Assembly (NCBI RefSeq): GCF_003480435.1
Contig: NZ_QUJB01000004.1
Span: 100,580 to 164,579, forward strand
Direction: 5' to 3'
Origin: Clostridium sp. AM30-24
GTDB taxonomy: Bacteria; Bacillota; Clostridia; Lachnospirales; Lachnospiraceae
Length of the DNA stretch: 64,000 nucleotides
In this document: positions 16,311-26,292 of the stretch, piece after piece
Layout: every line of letters begins with the position of its first letter
Position numbering within the stretch: the stretch's first letter is position 1
Notes under the pieces: model-generated
What the model was told of the DNA's origin: nothing
What the model saw: the letters and a program-made list of their open reading frames with translations, nothing else
Database searches by the model: none
Program-made: the position numbers and the translations under genes

Positions 16311-17533
16311 ATAAACCTTCAATCTTGATGATTTTGCCAAGGAAGCTATTTCCATTGGTTTCAGGATATTCCCTAAAGAACTATAATCTTCTTAAAATCC
16401 TTTCTACACAGTATGCAGTGGATTTATGTCTGCTTACAAACAAAGAACTTTCTGAAGAGGAAAGCGAGTTTTATGCGAAATATCTGGATAACATCCGGAT
16501 ATTTCGTATAAGTAAAGCAGAAAGAATAAGGGGAATGATAGGTGCCTTTTTCTGTGGGAATCCGCTACAGGTAGGTCTTTATCATTCCAAAACACTCAAA
16601 AAGTATATAGAGGATATTCCTGATGGAAAATATCAGGGATGCATCTGCGAACTTGTTCGAACAATGTTGTACTCAGAAAATCTTACTATGCCGATTATGT
16701 TTGATATGGTAGATTCGATCGGTCTGAATTACCAGAAATCGGCGCATGAGACTTCGGACATTCTGTATAAAATGTATTATAAGTTTGAGTCAAAACGTCT
16801 TTTAAAATTTGAAAAGAAATGTATTGAGAAAGCAGATATCACCTTTCTTTTCAATAAAGAAGAACAAATGTACTGGGAAAATGTTGGAAATGTATGCTGG
16901 CTGCCGCACGGTGTGAGAGAAGAACTGCTTCACTATGAGGCTGATCATTCCAGGGAAAAGAATGTGGTCGAGCATAAAATTCCGTCTGATTATGTTGCGT
17001 TTATCGGAAAAATGAATTATCGCCCAAATGTGGATGCAGTGCTATGGTATGTGGAACATATTCACTCAAAACTGGCGGAAAGATATCCGTTGGTCGTGAT
17101 TGGGGCGTATCCGACAAATGAGATCCAGCAGCTCGGGAATAAATTTCCTGACATTTATGTGACCGGTTATATGGATGACCCATATGAACTTCTTGGAGAG
17201 GCAAAGGCGGTGATCGCGCCGATGCAGACAGGTGGAGGAATCCAGAATAAGGTTCTTGAAGCGATGGCGATGGGAAAATTGAACCTTGTGTCATCGAAGG
17301 CGGCAGAGCCGATATCGGGCGCTGAAAGCGGAAAGGAATTCCTGATATGCAATGATCTTGACGATTATCAGCAGGCATATGAAGCGCTGATGCGGGATCC
17401 GAACTATGGAAAGGAGATCGGAGAAAACGCGAAGAGCTTTATTCAGGAGAACTTTACCTGGGAGAGATATGGAAAAGTATATCTTGAACAGATGAAATTG
17501 CATCTTCAGAAGAGACCAGACGAAGAAGCATAG
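16307..17533 (+). CDS. GT4-family glycosyltransferase
   Basis: A 408-residue predicted retaining glycosyltransferase of the GT-B fold. The N-terminal half carries the acceptor-binding Rossmann domain (ILMILPRKLFPLVSGYSLKN). The C-terminal half has FIGKMNYRPNVDAVLWYVEH, PLVVIGAYP and the donor-binding PMQTGGGIQNKVLEAMAMGK, in which the E of the EX7E-type motif is visible. It resembles the TIGR03087/stp1 group of exopolysaccharide transferases. The start overlaps the hddA stop by 4 nt, so the two are translationally coupled. Donor and linkage cannot be read from the sequence; GDP-heptose made by its neighbours is one possible donor. Confidence 0.82.
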   Translation: MNKPSILMILPRKLFPLVSGYSLKNYNLLKILSTQYAVDLCLLTNKELSEEESEFYAKYLDNIRIFRISKAERIRGMIGAFFCGNPLQVGLYHSKTLKKYIEDIPDGKYQGCICELVRTMLYSENLTMPIMFDMVDSIGLNYQKSAHETSDILYKMYYKFESKRLLKFEKKCIEKADITFLFNKEEQMYWENVGNVCWLPHGVREELLHYEADHSREKNVVEHKIPSDYVAFIGKMNYRPNVDAVLWYVEHIHSKLAERYPLVVIGAYPTNEIQQLGNKFPDIYVTGYMDDPYELLGEAKAVIAPMQTGGGIQNKVLEAMAMGKLNLVSSKAAEPISGAESGKEFLICNDLDDYQQAYEALMRDPNYGKEIGENAKSFIQENFTWERYGKVYLEQMKLHLQKRPDEEA

Positions 17534-17541
17534 GACACTAT

Positions 17542-18972
17542 ATGAAGGAGAAACACACAGGAATAGAGATGGATGTCAAAGAAAAACGCAGTCGTTTTGA
17601 ACAGTATAAAAGAATTGTAAAATTCTTCGGTTCATTAGCGATCGTTCTGTTAGAATTAGCATTATATTATTTTGTGTGGATGAATTACTATAACCGGAAT
17701 TTATCCATCTTCTGGCGCAGAGGAAACTGGCTGATTGCCGGAGAATATGTACTGTTCCTGCTAGTACTTCACCGTATGTATGGTGGACTGAAGGTGGGAA
17801 TCTATAAGTACTGGACACTGGTGTATTCCCATATGATCACATTGATTGCGGTCAATGCGTTTTCTTATGTACAGATCGTTCTGTTTGACAAGAGAATGCA
17901 TAATCCGATGCCTCTTGTGGCGCTGACTGTTGTAGACTTTATAGTGGTCGTGGCGTGGGCATTCGCATTTAAGAAGATTTACGCGGCGCTGTTCCCGAAG
18001 AAAAAGCTTCTTCTTGTGCATGCAGATAAACCGATGTTTCATTTAATGGGACGGATCGAATCCCGAGAAGATAAATATGAGATCAAGGAAACAATTCGGA
18101 TCCAGGACAATGTCGAGGAGATTATTCGCAGGGCGGAACAGTATGATGGTGTGATCATTGGCGATATTCCGGCATGTGACCGCAACGAACTTATGAAACA
18201 CTGTTATGCCAATAATATCCGTAGCTATACGGTACCAAAGATCAGCGATATTCTTCTGCGCACATCGGTAGAACTCAATATTTTCGACTCGCCGTTATAT
18301 TTGTCCCGAAACATTGATGGGCTTGCATGGGATCAGGCATTTGCAAAACGTATGGAAGATATTCTGATTTCCGGAATCATGCTGCTGATCACCAGCCCGT
18401 TTTTCCTTATCATAGCGCTGTTGATCAAATGCACGGACAAAGGTCCTATATTCTATACACAGCAGAGACTGACTTTAAATGGAAAAGTATTCCCAATCTA
18501 TAAGTTCCGTACCATGGTGGTCGATGCGGAGAAAAAGAGTGGACCGGTGAAAGCTGGAGATAAGGATCCGAGAATCTTGCCAGTAGGCCGATTCCTTCGC
18601 GCGACGAGACTGGACGAACTGCCACAGCTGTTAAATATCCTGAAAGGTGATATGAGCCTGGTGGGACCGAGACCGGAAAGACCGGAGCTTGCAGAAATCA
18701 TCATGAAGAATATTCCGGAATTTTCATACCGCTTAAAAGTAAAGGCAGGGCTTACAGGATATGCGCAGATCTACGGGAAATATTGTACGACCAGCTATGA
18801 TAAATTGAAGCTTGACCTTACCTATATTCGAAATTATTCGATATGGATGGACTTAAAATTAATTTTAATGACTCCGAAAGTATTGTTTATGAAAGAATCA
18901 ACAGAAGGTTTCGAGGATGGCGGTTTTGAGGATCCAGCATTAAAGGATCCGGATCTGAAAGAAGACAAATAA
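17542..18972 (+). CDS. Polyprenyl-phosphate sugar-1-phosphate transferase (priming PGT)
   Basis: A 476-residue membrane enzyme of the WcaJ/CpsE large PGT family, which starts repeat-unit assembly by moving a hexose-1-phosphate to undecaprenyl phosphate on the inner face of the membrane. Four N-terminal membrane segments (about residues 25-155) are followed by a CoA-binding-like domain. The C-terminal catalytic domain has KRMEDILISGIMLL (membrane re-entrant helix), PIFYTQQR, YKFRTM, TRLDELPQLLNILKGDMSLVGPRP and KAGLTGYAQIYG. An Asp/Glu-rich tail follows. An in-frame ATG at 17572 is an alternative start. It is one of two such priming enzymes in the window (other at 57622), which implies two independent glycan pathways. 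Confidence 0.9.
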   Translation: MKEKHTGIEMDVKEKRSRFEQYKRIVKFFGSLAIVLLELALYYFVWMNYYNRNLSIFWRRGNWLIAGEYVLFLLVLHRMYGGLKVGIYKYWTLVYSHMITLIAVNAFSYVQIVLFDKRMHNPMPLVALTVVDFIVVVAWAFAFKKIYAALFPKKKLLLVHADKPMFHLMGRIESREDKYEIKETIRIQDNVEEIIRRAEQYDGVIIGDIPACDRNELMKHCYANNIRSYTVPKISDILLRTSVELNIFDSPLYLSRNIDGLAWDQAFAKRMEDILISGIMLLITSPFFLIIALLIKCTDKGPIFYTQQRLTLNGKVFPIYKFRTMVVDAEKKSGPVKAGDKDPRILPVGRFLRATRLDELPQLLNILKGDMSLVGPRPERPELAEIIMKNIPEFSYRLKVKAGLTGYAQIYGKYCTTSYDKLKLDLTYIRNYSIWMDLKLILMTPKVLFMKESTEGFEDGGFEDPALKDPDLKEDK

Positions 18973-18984
18973 AGAATTTACAGT

Positions 18985-19026
18985 ACAGGGGCATGTGGGC
19001 AGAGAAAAGGAACACAGTGCCCCTGT
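18985..19026 (+). promoter_or_regulatory. Intergenic hairpin between PGT and GT2 genes
   Basis: ACAGGGGCA (18985-18993) and TGCCCCTGT (19018-19026) form a perfect 9-bp stem with a 24-nt loop. There is no T-run after it. It may be an RNA processing or stability element within the operon. Confidence 0.4.
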
Positions 19027-19050
19027 GGCGTATCAGGAGAAATATGTCGT

Positions 19051-20064
19051 ATGGAAAAGATAAGTATCATTGTTCCTGTTTATAACTGTGAAAAGTATAT
19101 TGGAACGTGTATTGAGAGTATACAGGGGCAGACATATCAGAATCTGGAGATCATTCTGGTAAATGATGGATCAAAGGACAGATCTGGGGAGATATGCAGA
19201 TCTTATGCAGTGCATGATGCAAGGATCCGATATATTGAACAGGAAAATCAAGGAGTCTCTGCGGCAAGAAACCATGGAATTAAAAAGGCGATCGGAACCT
19301 TCGTCATGTTTGTTGATGCGGATGATACGATTACGAATGATGCATGCGAAAAGCTGGCCGGACATATCGCAGAAGGTGTTGATTTGATCCTGTGTGGATT
19401 TAAGCGTATGTTTTACAGAGGGGAATATCTTGTGTCGCAATATGATATATTGCCGGAATGTAAAAATTTGACGGATCAGGAGACATTAGGAAAATATTTT
19501 GGCAGACTATACGAAACAACACTCTTGACAAGTGTGTGGGCGAAAATGTACCGGAAACAGGCGTTGGAAAGACATATGCCGGTATTTCGGGAAGATCTTT
19601 CCCTTGGAGAGGATGCTTTGTTCAACCTGAAATTTTTAAAAAATTGCGGCAATATTGCTGTAGAAAACAGCATTCTCTACGTATATAATCAGCGTGCAGG
19701 ATCCGGAAGCCTCACAAAAGATGACGGAAAGACCAGATTGGTGCTCAGCGAAAATGTGCTGAACGCGGCGGAAGAACTTGCGAATGAAAAAGAAATTTAT
19801 CCGCAGGTCAGGGAGAAGTTGTGGAAGGTCTATTATAAAGACTGTATGAATTATCTGGAAAGATTTTCATTTTCAGAGAGAAAAGAATATGCGATAGATC
19901 TGTTGAGGCAAACGACATTACTCAGAGTTCTTAAAGCAGAAAAATCGAAGAAGGCTGATATGCAGTTATACCACTTTTTCCTTGGAAGTAAAAGCGCTTT
20001 TTTAGTTTGCGTGTTTGCGGAGATGAGAAAAACTGCTAAAAAGATCCTGAGGGGAGGCAACTAG
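19051..20064 (+). CDS. GT2-family glycosyltransferase
   Basis: A 337-residue GT-A transferase, probably acting at the cytoplasmic membrane face. ISIIVPVYNCEKYIGTCIES is the classic nucleotide-binding start, VNDGSKDRSGEIC follows, and VDADD near residue 90 is the metal-binding DXD. GVSAARNHG is also conserved. The C-terminal ~100 residues are basic and helical with a weak hydrophobic stretch. AGGAG lies 11 nt upstream. Donor and acceptor are unknown. Confidence 0.85.
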   Translation: MEKISIIVPVYNCEKYIGTCIESIQGQTYQNLEIILVNDGSKDRSGEICRSYAVHDARIRYIEQENQGVSAARNHGIKKAIGTFVMFVDADDTITNDACEKLAGHIAEGVDLILCGFKRMFYRGEYLVSQYDILPECKNLTDQETLGKYFGRLYETTLLTSVWAKMYRKQALERHMPVFREDLSLGEDALFNLKFLKNCGNIAVENSILYVYNQRAGSGSLTKDDGKTRLVLSENVLNAAEELANEKEIYPQVREKLWKVYYKDCMNYLERFSFSERKEYAIDLLRQTTLLRVLKAEKSKKADMQLYHFFLGSKSAFLVCVFAEMRKTAKKILRGGN

Positions 20065-20069
20065 AGGTG

Positions 20070-21221
20070 ATGGTAAAGCGATATTTAATGACAGGTATGA
20101 CGCCTAACCCAGGTGGGGTGGAAGCATATATTATGAATCTTGTACGACATATTGACCCGGAAAAAGTTCAATTTGATTATCTGGTCAATTATGAAGAAGT
20201 GATTGCATATGAACAGGAACTTAGGACGATGGGAGCCGATATTATCCGGCTTCCGGGGAGAAGAAAACATCCCGTCGCACATCAGACCGTCTACAGGAAG
20301 TTCTTTAAAAACGCCGGAGAACGGTATGATGGAATTTACTGCAATCTTCTGTCACTGGCAAATATCGATGACTTGACTTATGCAAAAAAGAATAAAATAA
20401 ATCGAATCATTGCGCATTCTCACAATTCCAACGATACAGGATGGGATCTTATGGGAATTCGGAAACGCTTGCATCAGACACACCAGAAAGAGCTGGATCA
20501 GTATGCAGAAAAACTGTTTGCGTGTTCTAATATGGCTGGCTGGTTCATGTTCGGAAAAAATGCAAAGTTTGAGGTGATACACAATGCTATTGATGCGGAA
20601 AGATTCTGCTTTAGTCAGGAGAAAAGAAATCAGATCAGGACTCAGCTGAAAATTTCACCGGATACACGGCTGTATGGAACAGTTGGACGGCTGGAAGAAC
20701 AAAAAAATCCAGGTTTTATTCTGGATGTCTTTCGATGGCTGCATGAAAAGGATCCAGAGTGTCGGTTTATTCATGTCGGAGATGGAAGTTTGCGGGGAGA
20801 GATAGAAAAGAAGATTGGAGAATATGGTCTGGAAAAAGCTTATCTTATTACAGGAGCGGTAAATGACACTTCCGGTTACTATCAGGCAATGGACGCATTT
20901 ATTTTTCCGTCACTTTATGAGGGACTTCCGGTAGCATTAATCGAGGCACAGGCCGCTGATCTGCCATGCTTTCTGACAGATACGATTTCAGATGAGACAA
21001 AAATTGTTGAAGAAAATTATCATAAAATTCCGTTAAATGGTGGTGCGCAGATATGGGCAGAAACGATTCTGGGAATCAATGGATTGAACGGAGGCCATAG
21101 GGCAGAGGCAGTGCTTACAATTGCGACAGGGAGAAGGGATGTATCCGAACGTGTTAAGGCAGCCGGTTACGATATCACTCAGGCAGCAAAACAGATGGAG
21201 GAATATTTGTACTATGGATAA
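20070..21221 (+). CDS. GT4-family glycosyltransferase
   Basis: A GT-B transferase of about 383 residues. It begins RYLMTGMTPNPGGVEAYIMNL, with the usual glycine-rich acceptor loop, and has TVGRLEEQKNPGFILDVF, HVGDGSLRGEIE and FPSLYEGLPVALIEAQA (EX7E motif). GGGGAGG lies before both an in-frame GTG (20067) and the ATG (20070); the ATG is preferred. The pattern resembles EpsF-like capsular GT4 enzymes. The stop overlaps the next start. Specificity is unknown. Confidence 0.85.
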   Translation: MVKRYLMTGMTPNPGGVEAYIMNLVRHIDPEKVQFDYLVNYEEVIAYEQELRTMGADIIRLPGRRKHPVAHQTVYRKFFKNAGERYDGIYCNLLSLANIDDLTYAKKNKINRIIAHSHNSNDTGWDLMGIRKRLHQTHQKELDQYAEKLFACSNMAGWFMFGKNAKFEVIHNAIDAERFCFSQEKRNQIRTQLKISPDTRLYGTVGRLEEQKNPGFILDVFRWLHEKDPECRFIHVGDGSLRGEIEKKIGEYGLEKAYLITGAVNDTSGYYQAMDAFIFPSLYEGLPVALIEAQAADLPCFLTDTISDETKIVEENYHKIPLNGGAQIWAETILGINGLNGGHRAEAVLTIATGRRDVSERVKAAGYDITQAAKQMEEYLYYG

Positions 21222-22281
21222 GAAGATTCTTTTGATTGAAGATCTGTATGAGGAGGGATTTACTTCCGGTACAAAGGCGCGGCAGGATGTGCGAAAAATC
21301 ATAGACGGGGATATTTTCTACTGCTATATCAAGAAGAAATCAAAGATCAGAGATTATGCATATAGTCTTTTCAGACTATATGCCAGTCTTCCGAAGATTT
21401 ATGCCCGGTCTCAAATTGTGATTCAGTATCCATTCTATGCGAACGAGCGGTTTAATAGGATCTGTTATCAGGTACTGCCGAAAAAAGCAGTTCTTCTGAT
21501 TCACGATATCAGCAGTCTACGCTATGAGATGCCGAAAAAAGCAGTCCAGAGGGAGATCAGAGCAATCAATCGCTTCAGGAAGATCATCGTCCATAACATA
21601 CGGATGAAAAAATGGCTGGCAGACCAGGGAATACCGGATGAGAAGATGGTAATGCTGCAGATGTTTGATTATCTTGTAGAGAAAGATGGACAAACCTCAG
21701 GAGCGGAGATAAAGGATTCGAATCAACAAAAAGCAACATCGGAAATGGAAAAAGCCAGAGATGGATATACAATTGCTTTTGCGGGAAATCTCGGAAAAAG
21801 TCGTTTTCTGGATCAATTGATCGCCGACGGGAATCATGCTTTTCTGAATTTCGCACTGTACGGAATCCAACCGTCTGACAGAATTCTGGAATCGGGATTC
21901 TATAGAGGTGTCGAATCACCGGACCGGCTTCCGGATGTGCTGGAAGGTGACTTTGGTCTTGTGTGGGACGGCGAAAACCTCGAAGAAGGACAGGAAGCGG
22001 CAGGGCGATATCTCCAGTACAACTGTCCGCATAAATTTTCCCTGTATATGGCAGCCGGGATACCGGTGATTATTGGAAAACACGCGGCGATGGCGGAGCT
22101 TGTGGAGAGAGAGAAGCTGGGGATCACAGTTCATGACCTGCATGAACTCTCTGAAAAATTAGCAGGATTAACGATAAAGGATTATGAAGAGATGAAGAAA
22201 CATGCAGTGATAATTCAGACAAGAGTGCTCAAGGGAATCTATTTGAAAGCAGCGCTTAAGGGATGTGGGATGTTAAAATAA
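21214..22281 (+). CDS. Gtf3/galactofuranosyltransferase-like glycosyltransferase
   Basis: A 355-residue protein that resembles the Gtf3-like/beta-1,6-galactofuranosyltransferase group: KAVLLIHDISSLRYEMPKK in the first half, IAFAGNLGKSRFLDQL in the middle, DFGLVWDGENLE and CPHKFSLYMAAGIPVIIGK near the C-terminus. The ATG at 21214 lies 11 nt after GGAGG and overlaps the previous stop by 8 nt; an upstream in-frame ATG at 21121 is inside the previous gene. Transfer of galactofuranose or glucose is suggested by family only. Confidence 0.78.
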   Translation: MDKKILLIEDLYEEGFTSGTKARQDVRKIIDGDIFYCYIKKKSKIRDYAYSLFRLYASLPKIYARSQIVIQYPFYANERFNRICYQVLPKKAVLLIHDISSLRYEMPKKAVQREIRAINRFRKIIVHNIRMKKWLADQGIPDEKMVMLQMFDYLVEKDGQTSGAEIKDSNQQKATSEMEKARDGYTIAFAGNLGKSRFLDQLIADGNHAFLNFALYGIQPSDRILESGFYRGVESPDRLPDVLEGDFGLVWDGENLEEGQEAAGRYLQYNCPHKFSLYMAAGIPVIIGKHAAMAELVEREKLGITVHDLHELSEKLAGLTIKDYEEMKKHAVIIQTRVLKGIYLKAALKGCGMLK

Positions 22282-22325
22282 CTCTCATTAGCTGTATGTG
22301 AAACTATGATAGGAATTATAAAAGA

Positions 22326-23774
22326 ATGAAAGAAAAATCTGTAAAATTAAATTTTATTATGAATATGATTTTGACAATGTCGAATTTCATATTCCCATTG
22401 ATTACATTTCCGTATGTATCGAGAATCCTGCTCCCGATTGGCACAGGAAAAGTAGCATTTGCAACATCGATAGTGACATATTTTTCTATGTTTGCACAGC
22501 TTGGAATTCCAACATACGGAATTCGAGTATGTGCACAGGTGCGCGACGATAAGGAAAAATTATCACGAACGGTTCAGGAATTGCTGTGTATCAGTATATG
22601 GACAACGGCAGCAGCATACCTTTTGTTCTTCATCGGACTTTGGACTGTTCCGAGAATGAGGGTAGATAAGACATTGTTTTTGATCGTAAGCACAATGATA
22701 TTCTTTAACTCTATTGGAATGGAATGGCTGTATAAAGGTCTGGAAGAATATAGTTATATAACGATAAGGTCGATCATCGTGAAAATAGTCTCAGTAGGTG
22801 CAATGTTTTTACTGGTCAAAAGCAAAGAAGATTATGTGATCTATGGTGGCATATCAATTTTTGCATCGTCAGCTTCTAATGTGTTGAATTTTATAAACGC
22901 ACATAAATATGTATCACTGCGTCCAACAGGAAAATATAATTTTTGCCAGCATATGAAACCGATCATGATCTTTTTTGCAATGTCCTGCGCAACAACCATT
23001 TATACTAATCTCGATACGGTTATGCTGGGCTTTATAAAGACGGATGAAGATGTAGGATATTATAATGCGGCGGTTAAAATCAAGGGAATACTGGTAAGCA
23101 TTATTACGTCGTTGGGAACAGTATTATTGCCAAGAGCTTCATACTATATTGAACACAATCTAAAAAGGGAATTTGAGGAAATAACGAAAAAGGCAATCAA
23201 CTTTGTGTGCGTGGCAGCGCTTCCAATGATGGTATACTTTATTTTATATGCAAAGGAAGGAATTTATTTCCTCTCAGGTGATACTTATGGCGGTTCCGTT
23301 CTTCCTATGCAGATCCTGATGCCGACACTTTTCTTTATTGGGTTGACTAATATTATGGGAATTCAGGTGATGGTTCCGTTAGGAAAAGAAAAATGGGTAT
23401 TATATTCTGTAACGCTGGGGGCTATTGTAGATATGCTCATTAATGCAGTGTTGATTCCCGGCATGGCATCTTCTGGGGCGGCAATCGGAACATTGATAGC
23501 GGAGGCTGCGGTACTGGTATATCAATATTGGAAATTAAAAGATCTTACGTGTGGAATTCTGGAAAAGGTTTGTTGGAAAATCCTGATTTTTGCGGTTCTG
23601 ATCGCCGGAGCAGTGGCTATCTGGGTGAAAGTATTGAATTTAGGTGTGTTTTTCACATTGATATTGTCCGCTGTTATTTATTTTGGAATCTACGGTGCTA
23701 TATTGCTCGTTGCGGGAGAACCTCTGCTAAAAGAAATATGGGGACAGATACTGAAGAAAATACAGATGAAATGA
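22326..23774 (+). CDS. Wzx-type polysaccharide flippase
   Basis: A 482-residue MOP-superfamily membrane protein with about 12-14 hydrophobic segments and the typical N-terminus KLNFIMNMILTMSNFIFPLI...YVSRILLP. It would turn undecaprenyl-linked repeat units from the inner to the outer face. LDTVMLGFI in the middle is conserved in the RfbX/PST branch. An AGGA site precedes the ATG. It sits between the glycosyltransferases and the polymerase of the first operon. Two other flippases (35250 and 47010) belong to the two other operons. Confidence 0.9.
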   Translation: MKEKSVKLNFIMNMILTMSNFIFPLITFPYVSRILLPIGTGKVAFATSIVTYFSMFAQLGIPTYGIRVCAQVRDDKEKLSRTVQELLCISIWTTAAAYLLFFIGLWTVPRMRVDKTLFLIVSTMIFFNSIGMEWLYKGLEEYSYITIRSIIVKIVSVGAMFLLVKSKEDYVIYGGISIFASSASNVLNFINAHKYVSLRPTGKYNFCQHMKPIMIFFAMSCATTIYTNLDTVMLGFIKTDEDVGYYNAAVKIKGILVSIITSLGTVLLPRASYYIEHNLKREFEEITKKAINFVCVAALPMMVYFILYAKEGIYFLSGDTYGGSVLPMQILMPTLFFIGLTNIMGIQVMVPLGKEKWVLYSVTLGAIVDMLINAVLIPGMASSGAAIGTLIAEAAVLVYQYWKLKDLTCGILEKVCWKILIFAVLIAGAVAIWVKVLNLGVFFTLILSAVIYFGIYGAILLVAGEPLLKEIWGQILKKIQMK

Positions 23775-23799
23775 ATAGATGAAGAAAAGGGAAAGCAGA

Positions 23800-25242
23800 A
23801 TGCAAAATATATGGAAAGATTTCTTGAAGCGAAAAGAGCTGGCGGCCTTAATCATTGTTGTAAGTGCCATGATCTTCAATAGTCTGGGAATGCAGCAAGG
23901 CGGGATGGAGATCGCCACTCATTATACAGAGTTTGGAATCATAGCGGGTATCATTGTGGCACTTGCATGGGTCGCTGCGATCAGGATCTTTAAGAGTACA
24001 CAGTACAGTAAAACGGATCTGGAACGTCTGAATACGGATATGAAAATTAAATGGCTTCGCTTAAGAAAGGATAGATGGTATAGCGATTATCGCGCAGGTG
24101 AGACGCTTGCACTGGTCGGCTTTGCATTGCTTTTGAGTGTCAGCGTGTGGTCAACAACCATGTTTCCCAGAAGCGGCGTGATCGTTAAAGTGTGTAAGCT
24201 GACATTTCTTGGATGTATGGGAGTGAAAATTATTCTGTATGACAGGTATCGGATCAAAGAGCTGCTTCTTATAGCACTCGCTGGGGCATGTGTGCTCGGA
24301 AATTTATATGCATCGCGATACCTTGATCCGCTGATGTGGATGATGCTGATCCTTGGAAGCCGGAATGTCCCATTTAAGAAGATCATTCAGGTATATCTCA
24401 TGATTGCAGGCGGGATCTGTCTTCTGGCATTTGCGGGATCTATACTGGGGATTATTGAGAATCTGCAGTATGAGGCGGGAGAACGTGGAATTCGAAATTC
24501 CTTTGGAATTATGTACCCTACAGATTTTGGGGCACATGTATTCTTCCTCCTGTTATCATTCTTTTATCTTTGGGGAGAACGGCTGAAATGGTATCATTAT
24601 ATGTTGGGGACTCTTGCGGGCTTTCTTGTATACCGGTATTGCAATGCCAGGGTGGATTCCGGATGTATCATTATGGCATCCATGCTGTTTGGAATCGGAA
24701 ATCTGATTACAAAGAAGAGAAAATCGGAAAAAGATAGTCTGATGCAAAAGATCTGGAAAAAGTGCTGGGGGTGGTTTGGACCATATATCATGCCGCTTTT
24801 AGCAATCGCTTCCATTGCTGCCACGAATGCGTATAACTGGGAATATGCTGGAGAAAGTGTTTACAGTACACTTGTAGCACGGCTTATGTTTGGGAAAAAG
24901 GCATTTGTTGAATATGGGATCAAATTATTTGGTCAGAAGATCGAAATGATAGGAGGTGGACTCACGACGGACTGGCAGGGAGATTATTTCTTTTTGGACT
25001 GTTCATATGTAAATATCTTAATGACCTGGGGAGTGTTGCTTTTAATTATTGTGCTTGCATTATTCTGGTACGCATGCTGGAAAAATAGCAAGGATCTGTA
25101 TTTACAATACGCAATGGCATTAATTGCAGTGAATTGTGTGATCGCTCATCACTTGATGGATATTTCCTATGATATATTTGTGCTGGCGGCTGTCGGAATG
25201 GAACAGAGAAAGAACTGTATAGAGAAAAATGAGGATCATTAA
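23800..25242 (+). CDS. Wzy-like polysaccharide polymerase (multi-pass membrane protein)
   Basis: A 480-residue membrane protein with about 10-12 hydrophobic segments. No strong sequence motif is visible, as is usual for Wzy proteins. A loop near residue 230 (YEAGERGIRNSFGIMYPTDFG) and the paired position after a flippase support a polymerase. The ATG at 23800 follows AAAGGG by 8 nt; an in-frame ATG at 23779 has no clear site. It is the last gene before a strong terminator. An O-antigen ligase role is possible. Confidence 0.75.
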   Translation: MQNIWKDFLKRKELAALIIVVSAMIFNSLGMQQGGMEIATHYTEFGIIAGIIVALAWVAAIRIFKSTQYSKTDLERLNTDMKIKWLRLRKDRWYSDYRAGETLALVGFALLLSVSVWSTTMFPRSGVIVKVCKLTFLGCMGVKIILYDRYRIKELLLIALAGACVLGNLYASRYLDPLMWMMLILGSRNVPFKKIIQVYLMIAGGICLLAFAGSILGIIENLQYEAGERGIRNSFGIMYPTDFGAHVFFLLLSFFYLWGERLKWYHYMLGTLAGFLVYRYCNARVDSGCIIMASMLFGIGNLITKKRKSEKDSLMQKIWKKCWGWFGPYIMPLLAIASIAATNAYNWEYAGESVYSTLVARLMFGKKAFVEYGIKLFGQKIEMIGGGLTTDWQGDYFFLDCSYVNILMTWGVLLLIIVLALFWYACWKNSKDLYLQYAMALIAVNCVIAHHLMDISYDIFVLAAVGMEQRKNCIEKNEDH

Positions 25243-25266
25243 AATAATCTGAAACGATTTTATACT

Positions 25267-25308
25267 TTGCGCTTGCTGCTTCTTGCGGCAGGCGCAATTA
25301 ATTTTTAT
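25267..25308 (+). terminator. Strong terminator ending the first polysaccharide operon
   Basis: TTGCGCTTGCTGC and GCGGCAGGCGCAA form a 13-bp stem (two G-T pairs) with a TTCTT loop, followed by TTAATTTTTA. It separates the operon from the recombinase gene, whose ribosome site begins 2 nt further on. Confidence 0.85.
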
Positions 25309-25321
25309 GGGAGGATACGAT

Positions 25322-26263
25322 ATGCTGGTGGATATGAAGCAATTGGCGCAGGACATTCAAAACTTTAGAAAAGAACTTAAGGTTGAGAGAAATCTGTCTG
25401 AACACACCTTACAGGCATACGAATGTGATCTCTGCGACTTTCGAAGATGGATTGGTGAAACGAGGACTCAGATTCTGAATGATAAAGTAACTTTGCAGTA
25501 TTTCAATTATCTGCAGGATGAGAGACGTCTGAGTGCCCGGTCGATTCGGAGAAAATATGTATCGATCCGGCAGTTTGCCCAGTATCTTGAGGAGCAATAT
25601 GATACCCATGAAAAGTTATTTCAATTTTCATCACGAAAATTCCAGATGCCAAAACGGCTGCCTAAGACTCTGGCGAAATCTGAAATTCAGATGCTTTTAC
25701 AGACTGCAACAACAGCTTTTCAGAATGCAGAATCCGAGTATCAAAACTGGATTACCTTGCGGGATATGTGTATTCTGGAACTTTTATTCAGCCTCGGCCT
25801 GCGGGTGGGAGAGGCAGCAGCTCTGAATGTAGAAGACTATCGGGAAGAAGAACGATCCGTTCTGATCCACGGAAAGGGGAATAAAGAGCGGATTCTGTTC
25901 CTTTCATCGGAGGCTGTGTCTCATAAGATCAGTACATGGCTGAGAATTCGAACAACAAGGAAGTTAAAAGATTCGGCTCTTTTTCCAAGCCGTCTCGGAA
26001 AACGTATGTCGGTATACGGTGTAGAAAATATATTTTCTAAGTATCAAAAAGTCGCCAGGATCGATCCACATGCAACAGCACATTCACTGCGGCATAGCTT
26101 TGCAACACAGCTTTTAAACAATGGTGCAGGAATCCGCGACGTTCAGGAACTTCTTGGACACAGCAGCATTGTGACAACCCAGATCTATACGGAAATTTCC
26201 CTGAATCGAAAGAGGGAAGTGCTGATGAAATACAATGGACGAAATGATTTGGGAATCGAATAG
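25322..26263 (+). CDS. Tyrosine recombinase (XerC/XerD-like)
   Basis: A 313-residue site-specific recombinase. The N-terminal SAM-like core-binding domain spans residues ~5-95 (NLSEHTLQAYECDL). The catalytic domain keeps all key residues: Arg161 (SLGLRVGEAAAL), Lys185 (HGKGNKERILFL), His254/Arg257 (HSLRHSFATQLL), His280 (LLGHSSIVTTQ) and the nucleophile Tyr289 (IYTEIS). The ATG at 25322 follows GGGAGG by 7 nt. It lies alone, between the terminator of operon 1 and, 87 nt downstream of its stop, the left copy of a 581-nt inverted repeat bounding a 26.8-kb polysaccharide segment. This position suggests it inverts or rearranges that segment. Housekeeping Xer function is less likely in this setting. 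Confidence 0.9.
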   Translation: MLVDMKQLAQDIQNFRKELKVERNLSEHTLQAYECDLCDFRRWIGETRTQILNDKVTLQYFNYLQDERRLSARSIRRKYVSIRQFAQYLEEQYDTHEKLFQFSSRKFQMPKRLPKTLAKSEIQMLLQTATTAFQNAESEYQNWITLRDMCILELLFSLGLRVGEAAALNVEDYREEERSVLIHGKGNKERILFLSSEAVSHKISTWLRIRTTRKLKDSALFPSRLGKRMSVYGVENIFSKYQKVARIDPHATAHSLRHSFATQLLNNGAGIRDVQELLGHSSIVTTQIYTEISLNRKREVLMKYNGRNDLGIE

Positions 26264-26292
26264 AAAAAGATATTATAAATTCAGTTTAGGGG

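Noticed and set aside
25322..26263. Recombinase as a prophage or conjugative-element integrase
   Set aside because: No phage, conjugation or excision genes are nearby. Its length and layout are Xer-like, and the inverted repeats next to it give a better context.
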